In this document: positions 36,509 to 45,228 of the stretch, one piece after another
How the letters are laid out: every line of letters starts with the position of its first letter
Numbering within the stretch: position 1 is the first letter of the stretch
Notes under the pieces: generated by a model
Seen by the model: only the letters and a program-made list of their open reading frames with translations
Databases searched by the model: none
Told to the model about the DNA's origin: nothing
DNA from: Rhodospirillales bacterium
GTDB lineage: Bacteria > Pseudomonadota > Alphaproteobacteria > Rhodospirillales > Defluviicoccaceae
Assembly (NCBI GenBank): GCA_016710335.1
Contig: JADJXQ010000005.1
Coordinates: 186,001-250,000, forward strand
Reading direction: 5' to 3'
DNA: 64,000 nucleotides
Position numbers and translations under genes: made by a program

Positions 36509-37875
36509 CTGACGACCTGGCTGCCGCTTGGTTGAACCTCCATCACCGCGAGCCCGCGCTCGGCGACGCCGCCGGGGGTGAAGCGGAAAATCCCTTCGCT
36601 TCCGGCAAAGCCGTTGGGGGCCATCAGCACTTGCGGCGCGAACGCCGCGCTGCCGCGATTGCGGGCGAGGACCGCGGCGAGCGCCGTGGCGTCGTAGGCG
36701 AGGGTGGCCAGCCGCGGCGGCGTCTCGCCATAAGTGATGCGGTACTGCTCAAGAAAGCGATCGCGATTCTCCGACGGCGGCACCGCGAACCAGCCACCGA
36801 CCAGCGCTGGTTCCCGCCCGGTGTTGGGTTCGTCCCAGACGCCGGTACCGAGCACCTTCACCTCGCTGGGCTCGATCCCGTAGTACGGCAGCAACGCCGC
36901 GATTGTCTGCAACTGCTGCCCACCGTTCGCGACCAGCAACGCGTCGAACCCGCCGCCGCGGGACCAGCGGCGCGTTCCATCGGCGCCGGGCGTGGCGGCC
37001 TGCGGCGCCTCTGCGGCGCTGATGTTGCTGCCCTTCTGAACCTGGGCGAGCCGCTGGACCAGTTCGGTGAAGTCCTGGGCCCCAGGGTCGTGCAGTTCGA
37101 TGTGGGTCACGTCGATCCCGAGGTTGTAGGCGCTGTCTCGGGCTGCAGTCACCACGACCTCTCCGTAGCCGTTATCCGGAGCAACGACGGCAATCCTTCG
37201 GTAACCCTGCGATGCCGCGTACGCCACCACGCGCTGGACCTGCTCCCCTGGAGTCAATCCGAGGATATAGACATTGCCGCCGGCGACGGTGCGATCGTTC
37301 GAAAACGAGATGACCGGCGTGTCGCTGAGTTGCACGACCTCCGCTACCGCCGCGGTGGAACTCGACAACAGCGGGCCGATGATGAGCGCTGCGCCATCTT
37401 CGATCGCGGCGCGCGCCGCCGCCGCGGCACCCTCCGGTACGCCGCGCGTATCGTACGGGTGCAGCTCGAAGCCTGGCGGGGCCAAGTTGAAAACCGCCAT
37501 TTGGGCCGCGTTCAGCATCGACTCGCCTAACTGGGCATGGCGACCGGAGAGCGGCAACAACAGCGCCGCCCTCACCGCGCCCAGGTCCGACGGCGGCAGC
37601 TGCGGCGCCGCCCCGGGTTCTGCCGGCGGAACGAGCAGGGCGACATCGCCGTCGCCGCTGAGGATGTCGGCCGGTGGCACACCGCGCGCGTCGCCGTCAT
37701 AAACTAAGATCTCCCGCTCCGGCGCCGGTGCGGCGGGCGCCGCCGTGACACCGGACGGTTGTGTTCCCGTCGGAGGCGGGGGAGACTGGCACGCGGTGAC
37801 CATGGTCAGCACAGCGGCGGACATCATCCATGCGGCGACGACGAGCGGCCGGCAGCGGGAAAACCGGGCTAGCAT
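36487..37875 (-). CDS. LpoA-like penicillin-binding protein activator (lipoprotein)
   Basis: 462 residues. A signal peptide with lipobox VTAC (Cys 29) and a Pro/Ala-rich linker precede a periplasmic-binding-protein-like domain. That domain (RAALLLPLSGRHAQLGESMLNAAQ, TPVISFSND, DFTELVQRL, YDATALAAVL) matches the LpoA/YraM family, which activates PBP1A. It is divergent from rsmI; the lpoA-rsmI-yraN neighbourhood is conserved. Alphaproteobacterial members are called penicillin-binding protein activators by homology. Confidence 0.87.
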   Translation of the reverse strand: MLARFSRCRPLVVAAWMMSAAVLTMVTACQSPPPPTGTQPSGVTAAPAAPAPEREILVYDGDARGVPPADILSGDGDVALLVPPAEPGAAPQLPPSDLGAVRAALLLPLSGRHAQLGESMLNAAQMAVFNLAPPGFELHPYDTRGVPEGAAAAARAAIEDGAALIIGPLLSSSTAAVAEVVQLSDTPVISFSNDRTVAGGNVYILGLTPGEQVQRVVAYAASQGYRRIAVVAPDNGYGEVVVTAARDSAYNLGIDVTHIELHDPGAQDFTELVQRLAQVQKGSNISAAEAPQAATPGADGTRRWSRGGGFDALLVANGGQQLQTIAALLPYYGIEPSEVKVLGTGVWDEPNTGREPALVGGWFAVPPSENRDRFLEQYRITYGETPPRLATLAYDATALAAVLARNRGSAAFAPQVLMAPNGFAGSEGIFRFTPGGVAERGLAVMEVQPSGSQVVSYAPTGF

Positions 37876-38835
37876 CGGGCGTATCCAGGCCTTTCAGCAA
37901 CGGTGAAGCGGAGGCAGCGCAACAAGGTAGCGAGGAGCAGGTTGCTAGTAAACCGGCCACGGCAGAGCGAGTGCAGCAATTCGCCGACCTGGCTGCCGAT
38001 CTGGCGCCGGGGCTGTACGTCGTCGCCACGCCCATCGGCAACGCCGCCGACGTGACCTTTGCGCGCCCTCCGCGTCCTCGCTGCGGTGGACGCGATCGCC
38101 TGCGAAGACTCTCGCGTGACGGCCAAGCTGCTCGCCATTCACGGTATCCGCAACTCCCTCATCCCCTATCACGATCACAACGCCCGCACCGTCGGGCCCG
38201 CCCTGCTCGAGCGCCTGGAGAAGGGCGCTCGGATCGCGCTGGTGTCGGATGCCGGGACGCCGCTGATCTCGGACCCCGGATATCCTTTGGTGCGCGCGTG
38301 CGCCGACGCCGGTATCGCGGTCATTCCGGTGCCGGGCCCTTCGGCGGTGACGGCGGCTTTGGCGGTGTCCGGCTTGCCGACGGATCGCTTCCTGTTCGCC
38401 GGCTTTCCGCCGCCGCGCAGCGCCGGCCGCCGTCGCATGCTGGAGGATCTAGCGGCAATCCCGGCGACGCTGGTGTTCATGGAATCGCCGCGCCGGCTGG
38501 CGGCGTCGCTCGCCGACATGGCGGCGGTGCTGGGGTCCCGCGATGCGGTGGTGATGCGCGAACTCACCAAGCTGTTCGAGGAGGCGCGGCGCGGCGTTCT
38601 TGATGAGCTTGCTGCATATTATCGGGACGCCGGCGCGCCTCGGGGCGAGGTGACCATCGTCGTGGCGCGAGCCGAAGCGCGCCCGTGGGACGACGACGCG
38701 GTGGATCGATCCCTTTCGGCAGCGCTGCAGGAGCACCCGGTCGGTCAAGCCGCCGCCGTCGTCGCCCGCAAGACAGGCCGTTCGCGCAAGGATCTCTATG
38801 CCCGCGCCCGCGCCCTGAAGCACGAGAAGCGCTGA
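37830..38835 (+). CDS. rsmI: 16S rRNA 2'-O-methyltransferase RsmI (frameshifted)
   Basis: RsmI methylates C1402 of 16S rRNA. The segment LYVVATPIGNAADVT is in the first frame, and ALRVLAAVDAIACEDSRVTAKLL to the stop is in a second. The junction is TTT at 38058-38060, where one extra T explains the shift. Other hallmarks are VSDAGTPLISDPGYPLV, VPGPSAVTAALAVSGL, FVFMESPRRL and GEVTIVV. The start is unsure: ATG 37830 overlaps the divergent lpoA start, and GTG 37971 is a shorter choice. The stop overlaps the yraN ATG (TGATG). Probably a sequence error. Confidence 0.9.
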
Positions 38836-39269
38836 TGTCGGGGCGCAGCGGCACGCAGAAGCGGCAGCGGGCGCGGCGCTTGGGCCGCGCCGCCGAGGCC
38901 ATCGGCGCGCTGTGGCTGAGGCTCGCGGGCTACAGGATCCTGGCCCGCGACTTTCGGGTGCCGGTCGGGGAGATCGACATCGTCGCGCTGCGCGGCACGA
39001 CGCTGGCGTTCATCGAGGTCAAGGCGCGAGCGGATGCGAGCGGAACGAGTGCGGCCGACGAGGTGTTGTCGCTCCGGCAGCGCCGGCGCATCGCGCGGGC
39101 CGCAGAATCGTTCCTGAAGCTGCATCCGCACCTGGCCGACCGCGCCATTCGGTTCGATCTGATCGTGTTCGGGAAGAACGGCGAGTGGTGCAGGGCGGGA
39201 TGGTGCCCGCGCACCTGGTTCGGATGGCGGCCGCGCCATGTGACCGCGGCCTGGCGAACCGACGACTGA
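38835..39269 (+). CDS. yraN: YraN/UPF0102 endonuclease-like protein
   Basis: 144 residues. GRAAEAIGALWLRLAGYRILARDFRVPVGEIDIVA and LAFIEVKAR carry the restriction-endonuclease-like E-x-D-x-E-V-K pattern of UPF0102. The biochemical function is unproven. It shares TGATG with rsmI. gshB, which often follows in alphaproteobacteria, is absent here. The C-terminus is Trp/Arg-rich. Confidence 0.9.
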   Translation: MSGRSGTQKRQRARRLGRAAEAIGALWLRLAGYRILARDFRVPVGEIDIVALRGTTLAFIEVKARADASGTSAADEVLSLRQRRRIARAAESFLKLHPHLADRAIRFDLIVFGKNGEWCRAGWCPRTWFGWRPRHVTAAWRTDD

Positions 39270-39328
39270 CCGCGGCCGCAGCAGACATAAGCCGAAAGGC
39301 GTATCCTATTGATTCTCATGCAAACTAT

Positions 39329-39366
39329 GACCCATTCGACTGAATGATTCGAATGGGTCTGTGCAC
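39329..39366. repeat. Hairpin repeat, copy 2 (possible two-way terminator)
   Basis: GACCCATTCGA (39329-39339) and TCGAATGGGTC (39349-39359) form a perfect 11-bp stem with a nine-base loop. It is followed by TGTGCAC, giving AATGGGTCTGTGCACCAG, shared with copies near 24180 and 58206. It sits between the convergent ends of yraN and the XRE regulator and could terminate both. Confidence 0.65.
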
Positions 39367-39369
39367 CAG

Positions 39370-39768
39370 CTACTTCGTGGTCAGGGCCCGGGCCAACTGG
39401 CTCAAGGCCTCCCGGTGCCGCTCACTGGGTATCTGGGTGAAGTTGCGCGACAGTTCCAGGCACATCCGTTGGCGGACCGACAATTCCTCTTCACCGCTCG
39501 GCCCTTCGACGCCGTCGAAGAAGTAACTGACGGGAACCCTTAACACTTGCGCGATTTCATAAAGGCGTCCGGCAGAAATGCGGTTGATGCCGCGCTCATA
39601 CTTGTGGGCCTGCTGATAGGTGACGCCGATCATGTCCGCCATCTGCTGCTGGCTCAACCCCAACATGACCCGACGCTCGCGGATCCGCCCGCCGACGAAG
39701 CGGTCGACGTCGGTCGCCCGCAGCGTGGCCCTGCTGCTCAGCGGGTTGTCATTGTCAAACGGGGACAT
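39370..39768 (-). CDS. XRE-family transcriptional regulator
   Basis: 132 residues. Residues about 28-82 are a Cro/C1 helix-turn-helix (RRVMLGLSQQQMADMIGVTYQQAHKYERGINRISAGRLYEIA). A C-terminal helical tail follows VPVSYFFDG. Proteins of this exact build are common in Alphaproteobacteria, often regulating growth-phase or polysaccharide genes. No target is clear here. It is transcribed alone, between yraN and phaR. Confidence 0.88.
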   Translation of the reverse strand: MSPFDNDNPLSSRATLRATDVDRFVGGRIRERRVMLGLSQQQMADMIGVTYQQAHKYERGINRISAGRLYEIAQVLRVPVSYFFDGVEGPSGEEELSVRQRMCLELSRNFTQIPSERHREALSQLARALTTK

Positions 39769-39981
39769 TGCCTCATAGCTCCTCGACGCTATTTTCCGCC
39801 TCTTTTTGCACCCGCGTACTTTAGGGGTACACGCTGCGAGTGTCCACAGGCCGATTTCTCGGCGCCCTCCCCGCTGATGAGAAACGTGGGAACTTCCAAC
39901 AGTATATCAACTGGCGATTTTGCCGATCCTGGAGCCGGAGCCGATCCTCGCACCCGGAGCCGCGGGAGGCTGGAGAACCGC

Positions 39982-40614
39982 CTACTCGCCCTGGCGGCGA
40001 TCGGTGAGTTCGTCCAACTGCTGCTGCATGCGGTTGAGGCGGGCGCGAAGATCCTCGATCTGATCGCCCGCCCCGCCGGGGGCTGCCTCCGCCTCCAGCG
40101 GCGCGGCACGCTGCTCGGGTCCGGCAGCCTCGTCCTCTGCCACGAAGAACGGGTTGAACATCTTTATGGCGCTTTCCAGGATCGCGATGTTCTGCTTGCT
40201 CATTTCCTCGAGTGGCCCGAACGGCATGATGCCGTGGACCGTGCCCCGCACGTAATCGCGCATTTGCTCCTGATTACGAGCAAATACGTGCATCGTGTAC
40301 TCGAGGTAACGGGGAACCAGCACCTGCAGGCTGTCTCCGTAAAAACTGATGAGGTGCCTGAGGAAGCTGACCGGCAGCAGCTTCTGCCCCTTGGCCTCTT
40401 CCTCGACGATGATGTGCGTCAACACCGCCCGGGTGATGTCCTCGCCGCTCTTGGCGTCATACACGACGAAGTTCGCCCCTGCCTTGACCATGGTGGCCAA
40501 GTTGTCGAGCGTGACGTAGCTGCTGGTCGCCGTGTTGTAGAGCCGGCGGTTGGCGTACTTCTTGATAGTGATCGGCTTGTGCCGGCTGTTGGCGCCTGCT
40601 GCCTTCTGATCCAT
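39982..40614 (-). CDS. phaR: Polyhydroxyalkanoate synthesis repressor PhaR
   Basis: 210 residues. The N-terminal ITIKKYANRRLYNTATSSYVTLDNLA domain binds DNA and PHA; GEDITRAVLTHIIVEEEAKGQ and ISFYGDSLQVLVPRYLEYTM belong to the following PHB-accumulation domain. A polar tail and a coiled coil close the protein. PhaR represses phasin and its own gene until PHA granules titrate it. A palindrome TTGC-N3-GCAA overlaps the candidate -35. No phaC or phaP is in the window, but a hydroxyacyl-CoA dehydrogenase is divergent. Confidence 0.93.
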   Translation of the reverse strand: MDQKAAGANSRHKPITIKKYANRRLYNTATSSYVTLDNLATMVKAGANFVVYDAKSGEDITRAVLTHIIVEEEAKGQKLLPVSFLRHLISFYGDSLQVLVPRYLEYTMHVFARNQEQMRDYVRGTVHGIMPFGPLEEMSKQNIAILESAIKMFNPFFVAEDEAAGPEQRAAPLEAEAAPGGAGDQIEDLRARLNRMQQQLDELTDRRQGE

Positions 40615-40994
40615 AGCGCTTGCGCTTTCACACGCTGCATCAAAAACGAGTATCCAACCATACCTTATCCCAAGCGGATGTTGCGATGCAACGTGCGTAT
40701 GCGGATCGCGAGCTTTCCCCTCGTCTCGCTGCGGGTTGCGAAAGCGATGCGATAGCGGCGCATTTGCAGGATCTTGTACAGCTTCGTCATCCCCGAGGCG
40801 CTAGGAGGGCAGCATTCGCAGGATTCCGACGGCGACCACGCACTTCGCAACTGCGAAGAGACCCTTTATCTTTTGCAGGAAAGCGGGTAAACGTGGTCGT
40901 TCAACGGATCGTGCGCGGCTGCTGCCATCAAAGCGCTTCGAGCGGCCGCACCGGGCGCTCAGACGGAATTGATCTCGGGAGGAAAGTGTTCGTC
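40615..40994. promoter_or_regulatory. phaR/hbd spacer: candidate phaR promoter and palindromes
   Basis: A 380-base divergent spacer without a gene. On the minus strand TTGCAT (40691-40686) and GATAAG (40669-40664), 16 bases apart, are a possible phaR promoter. TTGCGATGCAA (40681-40691) overlaps its -35 and could be a PhaR autoregulatory site. A second palindrome, CTTCGCA-AC-TGCGAAG (40843-40858), lies nearer hbd. GGGAGG at 40977-40982 is the hbd ribosome site. Roles are inferred from position. Confidence 0.4.
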
Positions 40995-41891
40995 ATGGAA
41001 ATCAACAAGATCGGTATCATCGGGACAGGGACCATGGGTCTCGGCGTCGCGCAAGTCTGCGCCCAGGCCGGGCGGCAGGTGGTGGCCGTCAAGGCGACGC
41101 CCGGCTCGGTCGACAAGCCGCGGGCGCAACTCGACAAAGCGTTCTCGCGCGTCGTCGATCGCGGCAAGATGGATGCCGAGCAGAAAGATGCGATCATGGG
41201 GCGCATCACCGTCACCGACAACGAGGGAGCGGTCGCCGATTGCGACCTCGTGATCGAATCCATCATTGAAGACATCGACATCAAGAAAGCCCTGTTCAAG
41301 CGTCTCGATGCGCGGTGCCGAGCCGACACTTTGTTGACCACCAACACCTCGACATTGTCCGTCACTGCGATGATGGCGGTGTGCCGCAAGCGCGATCGCA
41401 TTGCCGGGCTCCACTTCTTCAACCCGGCCACGGTCATGAAGCTGGTGGAGATCATACACGGCTTCGAGACGTCGGAGCAGACGATTTCGGCCCTGGAGGG
41501 TTTCTGCAAGGACATCAACAAGGATCCGGTCACCGTTCAGGACACCACCGGCTTCATCGTCAATCGCCTGCTCACGCCTTACATGCTCAACGCGATCCGC
41601 ATGCTGGAGCGCGGCACCGGCACCATCTCCGACATCGACCACGCCATGAAGTCCGGCGCAGCGCACCCCATGGGCCCGTTCGAGCTTGCCGACTACATCG
41701 GGCTCGACGTGGTCGAGGCCATGTCGATGAACATCTACATGGACGTGCGCCACGAGCACCACGCGCCGCCGCACACCCTCACGCGTCTGGTGCAACTCGG
41801 CTACCTCGGCCGCAAATCCGGCCTCGGCTTCTACGACTATTCGCAGAAACCGCCGGTTCAAAACCCGCGTCTGGAGCGTCCGGTGCATTGA
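40995..41891 (+). CDS. 3-hydroxybutyryl-CoA dehydrogenase
   Basis: 298 residues. The NAD motif GTGTMGLGVAQVCAQAG, DLVIESIIEDIDIKKALF, HFFNPATVMKLVEII (catalytic His region), DTTGFIVNRLL and HPMGPFELADYIGLDV are complete. It oxidises or reduces 3-hydroxyacyl-CoA in butyrate or PHB metabolism. The NAD-binding K-A in VVAVKATPGSV replaces the usual acidic residue at the end of beta-2 (normally VxLxD/E), so NADP use is possible. It diverges from phaR, consistent with PHB turnover. Confidence 0.9.
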   Translation: MEINKIGIIGTGTMGLGVAQVCAQAGRQVVAVKATPGSVDKPRAQLDKAFSRVVDRGKMDAEQKDAIMGRITVTDNEGAVADCDLVIESIIEDIDIKKALFKRLDARCRADTLLTTNTSTLSVTAMMAVCRKRDRIAGLHFFNPATVMKLVEIIHGFETSEQTISALEGFCKDINKDPVTVQDTTGFIVNRLLTPYMLNAIRMLERGTGTISDIDHAMKSGAAHPMGPFELADYIGLDVVEAMSMNIYMDVRHEHHAPPHTLTRLVQLGYLGRKSGLGFYDYSQKPPVQNPRLERPVH

Positions 41892-41922
41892 CGGGGTTCT
41901 CGGACACCCGTTCCGACATCAC

Positions 41923-42018
41923 TTGGTTTTGCAGGCGTGCGAGGGCGTCCCGCACGCCTGCATCGATGATGGTGATGAGTTTTCGCAACACTGAGGCGAT
42001 GGCGACGATTAGACTTGC
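41923..42018 (-). pseudogene. Possible IS110-type transposase C-terminal scrap
   Basis: The minus-strand segment ASLIVAIASVLRKLITII followed by DAGVRDALARL resembles the last helix of IS110/IS1111 transposases (x-A-x-MRKLLxIxNAxLRD). Nothing else of an IS is present. The rest of the gap 41892-42100 has no recognised gene. It is a weak match and may be chance. Confidence 0.25.
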
Positions 42019-42137
42019 GTGACCTGGCGGCGCGTCTGACAGAGGATTCGCGCGCTCGGGCGAGTTTTCGACGGACGCCGCGCGGGACAATGTGGAGTTG
42101 CAGGTGGACTTGCGCGGTCGCTAGCTGCTATAGATAT

Positions 42138-42233
42138 GCGCCTTCTCCTAGAAGGCGCCGCGGCTCTTTCCCGTCTTAGGAGTTGTATCGGCGAAATCCA
42201 CGGTCGGTGGCGCGGTGCAGGGCTCCGCACCGC
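42138..42233 (+). promoter_or_regulatory. Structured 5' leader of cysD
   Basis: Two perfect hairpins precede cysD. GCGCCTTC (42138-42145) pairs with GAAGGCGC (42151-42158), loop of five; GCGGTGC (42212-42218) pairs with GCACCGC (42227-42233), loop of eight. TATAGA at 42129-42134 may be the -10 of the operon. I could not match it to a known riboswitch, and control by attenuation is only a possibility. Confidence 0.4.
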
Positions 42234-42265
42234 CTTCAAGCCAGACCACGTTCCAGGAACCAATC

Positions 42266-43162
42266 ATGTTGTCACACCTTCGCCAACTCGAAGCGGAAAG
42301 CATCCACATCATGAGGGAGGTGGCCGCCGAGTTTGAAAAGCCGGTGATGCTCTATTCCATCGGCAAGGACTCGTCGGTGATGCTGCGCCTTGCCGTCAAG
42401 GCGTTCTATCCGGCGAAGCCGCCGTTCCCGCTGATGCACATCGACACCACCTGGAAATTCCGGGAGATGATCGAGTTCCGCGACCGCATGGCGGCGGAGT
42501 ACGGCTTCGATCTCATCGTCCACATCAACCAGGAGGGGGTCCGGGAGAACATCAACCCGTTCACCCACGGCTCGTCGATCCATACCGACATCATGAAGAC
42601 GGAGGCCTTGAAGCAGGCGCTCGATCTCTACCAGTTCGATGCCGCATTCGGAGGGGCCCGGCGCGACGAGGAGAAATCCCGCGCCAAGGAGCGCATTTTC
42701 TCTTTCCGGACCGGCACCCACCGCTGGGATCCGAAGAAGCAGCGGCCGGAACTTTGGAACCTCTACAATGCCCGCGTCAGGAAGGGCGAGAGCATCCGCG
42801 CCTTTCCCCTCTCCAACTGGACCGAGTTGGACATCTGGCAATACATCTACGCCGACAACATCCCCATCGTTCCGCTGTACTTCGCAAAGGAGCGGCCGGT
42901 GGTGGAGCGCGATGGCCAGTTAATCATGGTCGACGACGACCGGATGCCGCTCGACCCTGGCGAAAAGCCGCAGATGAAGCGGGTGCGGTTCCGCACTCTC
43001 GGCTGCTATCCGCTGACAGCCGCGGTCGAATCATCGGCGGCGACGCTTCCCGACATCATCCGCGAGATGCTGTTGACCCGAACCTCCGAGCGCCAGGGCC
43101 GCATGATCGACCACGACGAGTCCGGCTCGATGGAAAAAAAGAAGCAGGAAGGCTACTTCTAA
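42266..43162 (+). CDS. cysD: Sulfate adenylyltransferase subunit CysD
   Basis: 298 residues. An ATP-PPase fold with the PP-loop SIGKDSSVML near residue 33, then MHIDTTWKFREMIEFRD, GGARRDEEKSRAKERIFSFR, and the family end MEKKKQEGYF. With CysN it forms ATP sulfurylase, making APS from sulfate and ATP with GTP hydrolysis. The length is normal. It is first in an operon with cysNC, 21 bases apart. A structured leader precedes it. Confidence 0.96.
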   Translation: MLSHLRQLEAESIHIMREVAAEFEKPVMLYSIGKDSSVMLRLAVKAFYPAKPPFPLMHIDTTWKFREMIEFRDRMAAEYGFDLIVHINQEGVRENINPFTHGSSIHTDIMKTEALKQALDLYQFDAAFGGARRDEEKSRAKERIFSFRTGTHRWDPKKQRPELWNLYNARVRKGESIRAFPLSNWTELDIWQYIYADNIPIVPLYFAKERPVVERDGQLIMVDDDRMPLDPGEKPQMKRVRFRTLGCYPLTAAVESSAATLPDIIREMLLTRTSERQGRMIDHDESGSMEKKKQEGYF

Positions 43163-43183
43163 CACTCTCGGACACGGTAGATC

Positions 43184-45098
43184 ATGGACACGACCACGCT
43201 GATCGACGACGACGTCGTCGACTACCTCAAGGAGCAGGAAGAAAAGAGCCTGCTGCGCTTCATCACCTGCGGCAGCGTCGATGACGGCAAGAGCACCCTG
43301 ATCGGGCGGCTCCTGTGGGATTCGAAGCTGATCTTCGAGGATCAGCTCTCCGCGCTGGAGGCGGACTCGAAGCGCGTCGGGACGCAAGGCGACGACATCG
43401 ACTTCGCGCTGCTGCTGGACGGTTTGCAGGCCGAGCGCGAGCAGGGCATCACCATCGACGTCGCCTACCGCTTCTTCGCGACCGACCTCCGCCGCTTCAT
43501 CGTCGCCGACACACCCGGCCACGAGCAATACACCCGCAACATGGCGACCGGAGCATCGACCGCCGACGTGGCGGTCATCCTGATCGACGCCCGCAAGGGG
43601 GTGCTGATCCAGACGCGCAGGCACAGCTACATCGTCTCCCTGATGGGCATCCGCCATGCTGGTGGCGGTCAACAAGATGGACCTGGTGGACTACTCGCGC
43701 CAACGCTTCGATGCGATCTGTCGCGAGTACCAGGAATTTGCCGCGCAACTCGGTTTCGAAACCGTCGTCTGCGTGCCGATCTCGGCGTTCAAGGGCGACA
43801 ACGTGCTCGAGCCGAGCCCGCTGACCCACTGGTATCATGGCCCGTCCCTGATGGGCTTTTTGGCGACGGTAGAGGTTGCGCACGAAGCCGCAACGAAGCC
43901 GTTCCGCATGCCGGTGCAATGGGTCAACCGCCCCAACCTGGACTTCCGCGGATTCGCCGGCACCATCGAGAGCGGCTCGGTCGCCGTCGGCGATGCCGTC
44001 GCGGTTACCGCGTCCGGCCTGGTCAGCAAGGTCGCTCGCATCGTCACCCATGACGGCGATCTCGACCGTGCCGTCGCCGGGCAGGCGGTCACCCTCACCC
44101 TCGCCGACGAGATCGACATCTCGCGGGGCGACCTCCTGGCCGCGGCGGATGCTCGCCCCACCCATGCGGATCAGTTCGAGGCCAAGCTCATCTGGATGCA
44201 TGAGGAGCCGCTGCTCCCGGGGCGCAAGTACATCCTGAAGATCGGCACCCAGTGCACCAACGCTCAAGTGACCGACCTCAAGCACAAGATCAACGTCAAT
44301 TCGTTGGAGCATCAGGCGGCCAAGACGCTGGAGTTGAACGAGGTCGGCGTCTGCAACATCGCAGTCGATCGGCCGGTGTCGTTCGATCCCTATCCTGAAA
44401 ACCGCGGCACCGGGCGGTTTATCCTGATCGACCGGCTGAACAACGCCACCGTCGCCGCTGGCATGATCGACTTCGCGCTCCGCCGCGCCACCAACATCCA
44501 TTGGCAGGCGCTCGATATCGACAAGCGCCAGCGAGCCGCTGCCAAGGGCCAGACTCCCTGCGTGCTGTGGTTCACCGGGCTTTCCGGCTCGGGCAAGTCG
44601 ACCATTGCCAATCTCGTCGAGCGCAAGCTCGCAGCGCTCGGCAAGCACACCTACATCCTCGACGGCGACAACGTGCGCCATGGCCTCAACAAGGACCTGG
44701 GATTCACCGACGCCGACCGGGTCGAGAACATCCGCCGCGTCGCCGAGACCGCCCGGCTGTTCGTCGACGCCGGGCTGATCACCTTCGTCTCGTTCATCTC
44801 GCCGTTCCGTTCGGAGCGGCGGATGGCGCGGGAGATGCTGCAGCCGGGTGAGTTCATGGAGGTGTACGTGGACACGCCGCTGGCCGTTTGTGAACAGCGG
44901 GACATCAAGGGCCTCTATGGCAAGGCGCGGCGTGGCGAGTTGAAGAACTTCACCGGCATCGACAGCCCCTACGAGCCGCCGGAAGCGCCGGAGATCCGGG
45001 TGAGCGGCGCCCAGTCGTCGCCGGCCGTGGCCGCCGAACAGATCGTCGCCGAACTCGAGCGCATGGGCGTCCTCAACCCGCTGGCCAGCGAGGAGTGA
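43184..45098 (+). CDS. cysNC: CysN-CysC bifunctional sulfate adenylyltransferase GTPase / APS kinase (frameshifted)
   Basis: The N-terminal EF-Tu-like GTPase (GSVDDGKSTL, DTPGHEQYTRN) starts at ATG 43184. The frame changes near 43653-43659, and NKMDLVDYSRQRF onwards is in a second frame. About 180 C-terminal residues are APS kinase (GLSGSGKSTIANLVERKL, DGDNVRHGLNKDLGF, FISPFRSERRMAR). The span is 638 codons plus one base. Loss of two bases in the GTGCTGGTG-like stretch, or one extra base, restores the frame. The enzyme makes PAPS. The frameshift is probably a sequence error, because both parts are intact. Confidence 0.93.
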
Positions 45099-45228
45099 CG
45101 CCAGCACCTCCTGGAAAAACACCAAGGCGGCCGAGCGAGGCGGGTGAGGGCGTCCCGCCGCCGCCGCGGCGGCGAAGCATAACGGTTGCTGGTATCACAC
45201 GCGCGAACAAGCGGAGAAGCGACACGAC

